A DNA stretch of 5,787 nucleotides from Devosia sp. (GTDB taxonomy: Bacteria; Pseudomonadota; Alphaproteobacteria; Rhizobiales; Devosiaceae). Shown here piece by piece: positions 1 through 4,410 of this stretch. Position 1 is the first letter of the stretch, and each line of letters starts with the position of its first letter. The DNA lies in assembly GCA_011322005.1 (NCBI GenBank), contig DROE01000216.1, forward strand, positions 1 to 5,787. Direction: 5' to 3'. The translations under genes were made by a program, and so were the position numbers. The notes under the pieces were generated by a model. The model saw nothing but the letters and a program-made list of their open reading frames with translations, was not told the DNA's origin and did not search any database.

Positions 1-203
1 GGCAGGTCGAGCCTGAGGTTGAATGTAAGAACAACACGGCCAAACCCCTCCATGTCTTGCACAGAAACATCGACGGATTCCTGCGCAAGTCCCGGTTGGG
101 GGAACACGGCCAGGGCAAGGGAGAAAAACACGGCCTTCAAGGGCGCGCGCAGCCGTTCAAGCGCGCCCGCAACATAGCTGAACATGTTAAGTTTTTGCCG
201 CAT
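1..203 (-). CDS. Secreted protein of the fliLM cluster, N-terminal part only (probable large TPR-type flagellar accessory protein)
   Basis: This reading frame is open from the start region to the left edge, so only the N-terminus is present. Three in-frame ATGs are possible, at 233, 203 and 185, and an in-frame TAA lies just upstream of the first. None has a convincing ribosome binding site; I chose 203 because it gives a basic n-region (MRQKLN). From the 185 ATG the protein has an Arg/Lys-containing stretch, a hydrophobic core (VFFSLALAVF) and a signal-peptidase-like PGLAQ site. A mature segment follows, beginning ESVDVSVQDMEGFGRVVLTF. This looks like an exported protein opening with a beta-rich, AMIN-like domain (inference). 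In many alphaproteobacteria the gene after the MotE-like gene encodes a large periplasmic or envelope TPR protein whose mature part opens this way. The TPR part is not visible here. The gap to the upstream gene leaves open whether it has its own promoter. Confidence 0.7.
   Translation of the reverse strand, partial: MRQKLNMFSYVAGALERLRAPLKAVFFSLALAVFPQPGLAQESVDVSVQDMEGFGRVVLTFNLRLDL
141..168 (-). other. GC-only inverted repeat in the signal-peptide region of the left-edge gene
   Basis: GGGCGCGC (141 to 148) and GCGCGCCC (161 to 168) are perfect 8-bp arms around a 12-nt loop. In the minus-strand mRNA this hairpin lies in the codons before the hydrophobic core of the signal peptide, 18 to 45 nt inside the 185 ATG. 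It may be codon-driven (Arg, Leu, Ala), but a stem this strong close to a start codon can lower translation. Confidence 0.4.
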
Positions 204-251
204 GCGACCCGTCAAACCTGCTGCCTTTCCCATCAAGATAAAAGTCAGCGC

Positions 252-266
252 TTAAATTCGCCCTAA
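252..266. promoter_or_regulatory. Weak CtrA-like element in the gap before the left-edge gene
   Basis: The plus strand reads TTAA-N7-CTAA and the minus strand TTAG-N7-TTAA, one base from TTAA-N7-TTAA. It lies in the roughly 130-nt gap after the motE-like gene, about 50 to 60 nt upstream of the 203 ATG. One-mismatch matches are expected by chance at about this frequency, so this is only a candidate for a separate promoter. Confidence 0.2.
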
Positions 267-334
267 TTTGCGCAAAAACCCCGGCTCGGTTTCGCTTTCT
301 TGTGCAATGCAGTCCACCGGGCAACAGTTTCCCC

Positions 335-1195
335 TCACTGCCCCACAATCTGGGGCAGGTCGGAATTATCTTGTTCCCCGGTGTTTGAGGCGAGTTCAAT
401 CTGATCGGGTTCGGTCCGCGCGGTGGCCATACGCACCGTCAGTTCCTGAGCCCGCTCGGTTTGCATGTCTGCCATGATCGGCGACATTTTTCGTGGGTTC
501 ATGTTTATGGCAAGGCGCAACAGCACCTCCATGTTCAGGGTGTTGAACACCGCTGCTGCATCGGCGGACTTCATGTTCTCATACATGCTGACAAGAGCCA
601 GAAACTGTTCATCCCCCTGGGCGTTCCGCTGGTCCACCAGCGCCTGAACCCGGGATTCAAGCTGCTCAAGACTGGCGATGCGCTCGTTCAGTCGCGCTTC
701 CGCCGCTTCCACCAGCGCCATGCGCAACTCCACCTCCCGTTCGCGTGTATCAAGAGCAATGCGCCGCTCACGCAATCTCTGGAGCACCGCCCGCTCGGTA
801 GCCGAGAAAGAATCGCCTTCCGGCAACTCGGCCTCCTGCGCGCCCGGTTCGGATGCCGGATTTTCCTGGGAGACCCCATCGGGTTCCTGAGTTTCCTGTT
901 CACTTTGGGTTGCCACAGGAACATCATTCCCCAGTGGTTCCGCCGCTCCTTGATTCCCTCCCCTGTCATCAGCGAACAGAGCCTCCGCGGCCCGGGCGGC
1001 AGCGGCGGCTTCAGACGCACTGAGTTCCACCCCCCCCTGCTCGATCGCCGGATCGGCAACCGGCTGCGCCTGCGCCTTGGCCGGGGAACTCCCCACCAGC
1101 AGATATCCACCCTGGGTTACCAGACCAATTCCCTTGAGCACAAACAGGGCACTTGCAGCGACAAGAACAACAGGAAGGAGCCGAATGGATTTCAC
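335..1195 (-). CDS. MotE-like flagellar protein (membrane/periplasmic, coiled coil plus MgtE-N-like C-terminal domain)
   Basis: The protein has 286 residues and starts with GTG, which overlaps the upstream stop as GTGA; an AAAGGGG ribosome binding site lies 9 nt upstream. Residues 2 to 27 form a basic-then-hydrophobic signal anchor or signal peptide (MKSIRLLPVVLVAASALFVL). Residues about 45 to 128 are a low-complexity linker rich in Ala, Glu, Gln and Pro. Residues about 130 to 190 are heptad-like and charged, typical of a coiled coil. Residues about 199 to 257 hold the conserved signature MYENMKSADAAAVFNTLNME, then PRKMSPIMADM and RAQELTVRMA, as in the MotE family, which resembles the MgtE intracellular N domain. 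In Sinorhizobium MotE is a periplasmic chaperone for the motility protein MotC; no motC is seen here, so the partner may differ. A perfect hairpin sits immediately before the stop. Family assignment is confident; function is inferred. Confidence 0.85.
   Translation of the reverse strand: MKSIRLLPVVLVAASALFVLKGIGLVTQGGYLLVGSSPAKAQAQPVADPAIEQGGVELSASEAAAAARAAEALFADDRGGNQGAAEPLGNDVPVATQSEQETQEPDGVSQENPASEPGAQEAELPEGDSFSATERAVLQRLRERRIALDTREREVELRMALVEAAEARLNERIASLEQLESRVQALVDQRNAQGDEQFLALVSMYENMKSADAAAVFNTLNMEVLLRLAINMNPRKMSPIMADMQTERAQELTVRMATARTEPDQIELASNTGEQDNSDLPQIVGQ
338..358 (-). other. Perfect hairpin at the 3' end of the motE-like gene
   Basis: CTGCCCCA and TGGGGCAG form an 8-bp perfect stem around a 5-nt loop. 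On the minus strand the stem covers the last codons of the motE-like gene and ends directly at its TGA stop. It is followed by GGGGAAACTG and not by a U-run, so it is not a standard Rho-independent terminator. It may protect the 3' end of the upstream message or weaken read-through to the next gene. Confidence 0.5.
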
Positions 1196-1620
1196 GCCGC
1201 GCGGCCCCTTTGCTGACTGCGAACATCCAGGGCCTCGATCGCCTGCTCGACCCGGCTCGCCGGAGCAGGCGATGCAGTTGTCCCGGAATTGCGAACAGCA
1301 CTTGTGATTTTGGAGATACGCTCAAGTACATTCTGTCCGGCATTGACATGGTTCGCCAACTCCAGCCCGAACCGCTCCGCTTCCTCAAGCCTTGCGTTCA
1401 AGGTCATGTCCGTCTCCACGGCTACTTCGCGCAATTGCTTGATAGCTCCGTCCGCCAGGGTCGTTGCCTGCACCAGATCATTGATCATTTCGCGCAGGGA
1501 CTCACGGTCGGAGTGCAACATCTTCAGGCGTTTGTTGAGGACAAAACAATAGCCGATGGTCAACGCCAGCAAAATGGCAACCACGCTTTCGATAATCATT
1601 CCAAATGGCACTCCGCTCAT
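1192..1620 (-). CDS. DUF6468-like bitopic coiled-coil protein of the fliLM operon
   Basis: This 142-residue protein has one N-terminal membrane segment (residues about 8 to 27, IIESVVAILLALTIGYCFVL) followed by the basic NKRLK, which predicts the remainder in the cytoplasm. Residues about 35 to 110 are helical and charged with coiled-coil character. The last 30 residues are Ala/Pro/Ser-rich and probably disordered. Its ATG overlaps the fliM stop as ATGA and has a GGAGAAG ribosome binding site 8 nt upstream, so translation is probably coupled to fliM. It matches the small protein of unknown function that sits between fliM and the motE-like gene in many alphaproteobacteria (DUF6468 type, from memory). 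PflI, which positions the polar flagellum in Caulobacter, is also a small bitopic protein encoded beside early flagellar genes, and I think it is this locus. I leave the symbol empty because I cannot confirm that. Confidence 0.75.
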   Translation of the reverse strand: MSGVPFGMIIESVVAILLALTIGYCFVLNKRLKMLHSDRESLREMINDLVQATTLADGAIKQLREVAVETDMTLNARLEEAERFGLELANHVNAGQNVLERISKITSAVRNSGTTASPAPASRVEQAIEALDVRSQQRGRAA

Positions 1621-2807
1621 GGCGTCTTCTCCGCTTGTTCATCCATGGCTTCAAACACCGCCATTGTCACCTTGGGCGGGTTGGGCGGACGGGCGACCCG
1701 CACCGAGATGTTCCTCCCGATATGGCCCATGATGGCCTCTGTCACATCCACACCTCCACAGCGCAATTTCACCGGGTCGGTGGGCGCACGATCAAACATC
1801 AGCGTCTCACCCTCCTTCAGCCCCATGAATCGGGAAAGCGGCAAATTCACTTCATGCAATACCGCCTCGATCTGGGTATCGGCGCTAAAGATCTCGGTGG
1901 CCAGATGCCCTTCCCATGTAGGATCACGCCCGAATTTCTCGCCCATGAACATCTGCAGCAATTGTTCGCGGATGGGCTCGATGGTTGCGTAGGGCAGAAG
2001 TATCTCAATCTTGCCCCCGCGGTCATCCATATCAATGCGCAACTCCACCAGAATCGCAGCGTTCGCGGGCCGGGAAATCGCTGCAAACCGCGGGTTGGTC
2101 TCAAGACGCTCAAGTGTGAAGTGCACGTTGGTGAGGGGCTCGAATGCTTTATGGGTATCGCCAAGAATGACCTCGATCAGACGCCGCGCCAGCGCCAGTT
2201 CGATGGTTGTGTAAGGTCGCCCCTCAATACGGATGACGCCGTTCCCCCGCCGACCGCCGAGCAAGACGTCAATCATTGAGTATATCAGCCCCGAATCGAT
2301 GGTCAAAAGTCCGAAATTATCCCACTCCTCCGCCTTGATGACCGAGAGAATTGCCGGCAGCGGAATGGAATTGAGGTAGTCGCCAAAACGCACCGAAGTG
2401 ATGGAATCGAGCGAAACCTCCACATTGTCGGAGGTAAAATTGCGCAGTGAAGTGGTTGCGAGACGCACAAGCCGGTCAAATACGATTTCCAGCATCGGAA
2501 GACGTTCGTATGAAACCAGCGCAGAATTGATCAGCGCCTGAACACCTGTGACGTCAGAACTGCCCAGAGCTGCCTCGTCAAACCCCAGCAGATTGTCGAT
2601 CTCGTCCTGGTTGAGAACCCGGTCAACACCGCTGTCCTCTTCCTTGTCATCTCCTTCAATCATCGCCGCCCATTCAGCGGCCATGGCGTCGTCTGCGCCC
2701 CCTTCCCCCTCGGCGGCGGCATCCGCGCCCTCATCCGCGCCCTCGATCATGGCATCAAGGCCCCAGTCTTCAGCGAGCTTGTCCGGGTCGTCGTCTGGAT
2801 CAGCCAT
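1617..2807 (-). CDS. fliM: Flagellar motor switch protein FliM
   Basis: FliM forms the middle of the cytoplasmic C-ring, binds FliG above, FliN below and phosphorylated CheY at its N-terminus, and sets rotation direction. The 396-residue protein is longer than the roughly 330 residues of enteric FliM because of an acidic Ala/Glu/Asp/Gly-rich N-terminal extension (residues 1 to 64). The CheY-binding-type motif LNQDEIDNLLGFD therefore lies at 65 to 77 rather than at the extreme N-terminus. The middle domain follows (about 90 to 290), with ERLPMLEIVFDRL, the FliG-contacting loop LLGGRRGNG (182 to 190) and RIEGRPYT. A C-terminal SpoA/FliN-like domain occupies about 300 to 372. The ATG has an AGGGGA ribosome binding site that overlaps the fliL stop, and the 3' end overlaps the next gene as ATGA. 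The assignment is secure. Confidence 0.98.
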   Translation of the reverse strand: MADPDDDPDKLAEDWGLDAMIEGADEGADAAAEGEGGADDAMAAEWAAMIEGDDKEEDSGVDRVLNQDEIDNLLGFDEAALGSSDVTGVQALINSALVSYERLPMLEIVFDRLVRLATTSLRNFTSDNVEVSLDSITSVRFGDYLNSIPLPAILSVIKAEEWDNFGLLTIDSGLIYSMIDVLLGGRRGNGVIRIEGRPYTTIELALARRLIEVILGDTHKAFEPLTNVHFTLERLETNPRFAAISRPANAAILVELRIDMDDRGGKIEILLPYATIEPIREQLLQMFMGEKFGRDPTWEGHLATEIFSADTQIEAVLHEVNLPLSRFMGLKEGETLMFDRAPTDPVKLRCGGVDVTEAIMGHIGRNISVRVARPPNPPKVTMAVFEAMDEQAEKTP

Positions 2808-2813
2808 TCAACG

Positions 2814-2819
2814 TCCCCT
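2814..2819 (-). promoter_or_regulatory. fliM ribosome binding site overlapping the fliL stop codon
   Basis: On the minus strand AGGGGA lies 6 nt before the fliM ATG and shares its first two bases with the fliL TAG stop. This supports the fliM start at 2807. It also makes translational coupling likely, since ribosomes ending fliL arrive on the fliM initiation site. Confidence 0.75.
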
Positions 2820-3324
2820 ATTGCACCAGAATTTCTTTGAAAAGTATGTTTTGCACCTGGACCGGATAGACCGCCAGATTCACCCGGCGGCGCAACTCGT
2901 CCTTCAGTCGGTAAATTCCCGCCGAGCCCTCCAGATCACTGCGCCGAAGCTCGCGCAGATAGACCTGAAATGCGTCCATAACCAGAGTTAGGCGCGGCTC
3001 CAATCCGGCAACCATTTCTTCTTTTTCCAGCTCAAGGGATACGCTTAGCTTGAGAAACTGCTCGGCATCGCCCGTGTTCGCCAAATTGACTGTCATCTCC
3101 GGCAGATCATAGAAATACGTCTCCACGGCCGCGATGGCGATCTCGTCCCCTCCTCCGTCTCCCCCTCCCGAGAACAGCAGGAAGTAGGCGGCTCCGCCAC
3201 CTCCCAGCAGCAGCACCACCGCCGCAGCAGCAATAATTATGAGCTTGAGCTTGCTCTTTCTGGGAGCCCCTTCTTCCCCTTCGGCATCTTCGTCGGTTTC
3301 AGGGTTCTGCGTTTCATCGGTCAT
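2818..3324 (-). CDS. fliL: Flagellar basal-body-associated protein FliL
   Basis: FliL is a bitopic inner-membrane protein that surrounds the stator units and supports torque and stator function. From the ATG at 3324 it has 168 residues, normal for the family. It has an acidic cytoplasmic tail (residues 1 to 20), a basic PRKSKLK stop, a membrane helix (about 28 to 51), a Gly-rich linker (SGGGDGGGDE, 52 to 61) and the periplasmic FliL domain. Diagnostic stretches are FYDLPEMTVNL, the helix LRRSDLEGSAGIYRLKDELR, and the terminal VQNILFKEILVQ. The frame extends upstream to a TTG at 3390 (190 residues), but that start has a poor ribosome binding site. I prefer 3324, although its own site is also weak and a 4-codon ORF overlaps it. 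The gene leads the leftward operon and has a CtrA-like site upstream. Confidence 0.95.
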   Translation of the reverse strand: MTDETQNPETDEDAEGEEGAPRKSKLKLIIIAAAAVVLLLGGGGAAYFLLFSGGGDGGGDEIAIAAVETYFYDLPEMTVNLANTGDAEQFLKLSVSLELEKEEMVAGLEPRLTLVMDAFQVYLRELRRSDLEGSAGIYRLKDELRRRVNLAVYPVQVQNILFKEILVQ

Positions 3325-3335
3325 CGCGTGGCCAT
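3321..3335 (-). other. Four-codon leader ORF (Met-Ala-Thr-Arg) overlapping the fliL start
   Basis: On the minus strand an ATG at 3335 is preceded by AGGA with 5-nt spacing, better placed than any site for fliL itself. It reads four codons, and its TGA overlaps the fliL ATG as ATGA. It could be a start/stop element that delivers ribosomes to fliL by coupling, or it may be chance. It is seen directly in the sequence; the function is inferred. Confidence 0.3.
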
Positions 3336-3426
3336 CGTTTTCCTGGTTCTGCGCACCGGGACTGTTCTGCGCGTTCCGCTGTGCGGGCAATCACAATCTT
3401 GTTCGCCTCAAGGCAGCTAATCGCGA

Positions 3427-3446
3427 CATGGTTAACGAATAGTTAC
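3427..3446 (-). promoter_or_regulatory. CtrA-like binding site upstream of fliL
   Basis: Read on the minus strand this is GTAA-N7-TTAA followed by CCATG; on the plus strand it is TTAA-N7-TTAC. It differs from the CtrA consensus TTAA-N7-TTAA at one base, and it also contains the TTAACCAT version of the half site. It lies about 103 nt upstream of the preferred fliL ATG. CtrA drives the early fliLM operon in Caulobacter, so the context fits. I could not pick a convincing -10 element: GATTAG at 3422 to 3417 is weak. Confidence 0.5.
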
Positions 3447-3456
3447 GATCGACGCC

Positions 3457-3505
3457 CCGGGCGGCAACTTTTGCCCGGCAAATATTTCCTCAGGATAGGC
3501 CGGGC
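3457..3505 (+). promoter_or_regulatory. Inverted-repeat cluster, candidate FlbD/NtrC-type enhancer (ftr-like)
   Basis: Three alternating pentamers occur within 19 nt: GGCAA at 3463 to 3467, TTGCC at 3471 to 3475 and GGCAA at 3477 to 3481. Around them are CCGGGC at 3457 to 3462, GCCCGG at 3473 to 3478 and, further on, GCCGGGC at 3499 to 3505, which is the inverse of GCCCGGC at 3473 to 3479. The centre of the dense part is about 120 nt upstream of the predicted sigma-54 start, the usual distance for an activator of the NtrC family. In Caulobacter FlbD acts through such ftr elements. The repeats are directly visible; the protein bound is inferred. Confidence 0.5.
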
Positions 3506-3532
3506 AGACATATCTGCAGCAGCGCAACCAGC

Positions 3533-3545
3533 TTAGTTATTGATT
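3533..3545 (-). promoter_or_regulatory. IHF-like site between enhancer and sigma-54 promoter
   Basis: On the minus strand the sequence AATCAATAACTAA matches the IHF consensus WATCAA-N4-TTR except for one base in the TTR part. It sits in a locally AT-rich stretch about 45 to 57 nt upstream of the predicted flgF transcription start, between the candidate enhancer and the promoter, where DNA bending would bring them together. The short degenerate consensus keeps confidence moderate. Confidence 0.4.
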
Positions 3546-3562
3546 TTGCTGAATTAATCCCC

Positions 3563-3580
3563 TTGGCACGTTGCCTGCAA
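3563..3580 (+). promoter_or_regulatory. Sigma-54 promoter of the flgFGA operon
   Basis: The sequence TTGGCACG-TTGC-CTGCAA matches the sigma-54 consensus (TTGGCACG, 4 nt, TTGCW) with one mismatch, C for T at the start of the -12 element. The invariant GG (3565 to 3566) and GC (3577 to 3578) are exactly 10 nt apart. Transcription would begin near 3590, giving a leader of about 58 nt before the flgF ATG at 3648. A start upstream of 3590, such as the GTG at 3585, would not be on this transcript. Confidence 0.8.
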
Positions 3581-3591
3581 GGCTGTGGGCA

Positions 3592-3623
3592 GACCCGCTG
3601 GCTTGGGGAAGCTGGTGCGGGTC
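3592..3623 (+). other. Stem-loop at the 5' end of the flgF leader
   Basis: GACCCGC (3592 to 3598) pairs perfectly with GCGGGTC (3617 to 3623). Inside, GCTT (3601 to 3604) pairs with AAGC (3609 to 3612) around a GGGG loop. The structure starts 2 nt after the predicted transcription start and ends 8 nt before the flgF ribosome binding site. It could stabilise the mRNA or bind a regulator. No U-run follows, so it is not a standard terminator. Confidence 0.5.
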
Positions 3624-3631
3624 CAGACAAC

Positions 3632-3637
3632 GGGGGA
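3632..3637 (+). promoter_or_regulatory. flgF ribosome binding site
   Basis: GGGGGA lies 10 nt before the ATG at 3648. Together with the sigma-54 promoter position, this decides the flgF start in favour of 3648 rather than the GTG at 3585. Confidence 0.65.
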
Positions 3638-3647
3638 TCGCGTAAAA

Positions 3648-4385
3648 ATGGAAAACGCGCAACTGATAGCCTTATCGCGCCAAATAGCACTCAAACGCCA
3701 GATGAGTGTCGTGGCCAACAATGTCGCCAACGTAAACACCACGGGCTTCAAGGCAGAATCCATGCTCTTTGAGGAATATGTAATGCCTGTTGCCAAGTTC
3801 GGCGAATATTCCAAGGCGAATCAAACTCTTAGCTACACCCAGGACTGGGTGACGGTCGCTGATTTTACCGCCGGTGACATTGCACCTACCGGCAACGAGC
3901 TTGATATTGCCCTGCGGGGGAATGGATTTTTGACCGTCGAGACACCTCAGGGAGAGCGCTGGACCCGGGCCGGAGCACTGCAATTGGACAATTCCGGCAC
4001 GCTGGTAAACGCCAGTGGTTTCCCGGTTCTCTCTGAGGGGGGGCAGATCCGATTCGGAGCCGGCGAAACAGATATTCGGTTCAACGAAGACGGCTCGATC
4101 ACTTCAAGCGCAGGCGCCAAAGGCACCCTGAGGCTTGTCGAGTTCGAAAACATGCAGGAACTGGCCCGCGAAGGCGGCAACCTGTTTTCCGGCGGCCAGC
4201 CCCTTCCCTCTCCCCTGACCCGTGTTGTGCAGGGCGCCATCGAACGTTCCAACGTTTCCGGGGTTACGGAAATCGCCGAAATGATCCGGGTCAACCGGTC
4301 CTATCAATCCATTGCCCAGTTGATAAAGCGTCAGGACGAATTGCGCCGCGACGCTATCAAGACCCTGGGCAGTCTGACCAGCTAG
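3648..4385 (+). CDS. flgF: Flagellar basal-body proximal rod protein FlgF
   Basis: FlgF is one of the proximal rod proteins of the flagellar axle, exported through the flagellar type III apparatus. The 245-residue product begins MENAQLIALSRQIALKRQ and carries the rod-protein N-terminal signature VVANNVANVNTTGFKAE (about 21 to 37). The central D1-type motif is NELDIALRGNGFLTVETPQG (83 to 102) and the C-terminal rod domain reads SNVSGVTEIAEMIRVNRSYQ (201 to 220). It lacks the segment that FlgG carries after the N-terminal helix, which separates the two paralogues. An upstream GTG at 3585 would add 21 residues but precedes the predicted transcription start and is not family-like. It is first in the rightward operon, 25 nt ahead of flgG. 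Confidence 0.95.
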   Translation: MENAQLIALSRQIALKRQMSVVANNVANVNTTGFKAESMLFEEYVMPVAKFGEYSKANQTLSYTQDWVTVADFTAGDIAPTGNELDIALRGNGFLTVETPQGERWTRAGALQLDNSGTLVNASGFPVLSEGGQIRFGAGETDIRFNEDGSITSSAGAKGTLRLVEFENMQELAREGGNLFSGGQPLPSPLTRVVQGAIERSNVSGVTEIAEMIRVNRSYQSIAQLIKRQDELRRDAIKTLGSLTS

Positions 4386-4410
4386 CACAAGCAAAGAAGG
4401 ACAAGACACA

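Noticed and set aside
274..292. AAACC/GGTTT stem followed by T residues on the minus strand, a possible terminator after the motE-like gene
   Set aside because: The stem is only 5 bp, AT-rich, and shares most of its T residues with the stem, so it is too weak to call a terminator.
461..1216. Long plus-strand open frame (251 codons) opposite the motE-like gene
   Set aside because: It is antisense to a well-supported gene, has no recognisable family features and no ribosome binding site of note. Long antisense frames are common in GC-rich coding DNA.
1605..2279. Plus-strand open frame of 224 codons opposite fliM
   Set aside because: It is a shadow of fliM: the opposite strand encodes a full conserved FliM, and this translation is rich in His, Arg and Cys without domain features.
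3346..3372. GTTCTGCGC repeated 18 nt apart, with a third near-copy at 3304
   Set aside because: It is short, imperfect outside the 9-mer, and lies in or beside the start region of fliL with in-frame Ala-Gln-Asn coding; a chance or codon effect is likely.
3609..3625. Minus-strand GG-N10-GC pattern facing fliL
   Set aside because: Only the GG and GC match. The rest of the -24 and -12 elements is poor (TGGACC, CAGC), and it would put the start about 270 nt from fliL.
3585..3647. Upstream GTG extension of flgF by 21 codons
   Set aside because: It begins before the predicted sigma-54 transcription start and covers the leader hairpin. The ATG at 3648 has a clear GGGGGA site and gives the normal FlgF N-terminus.
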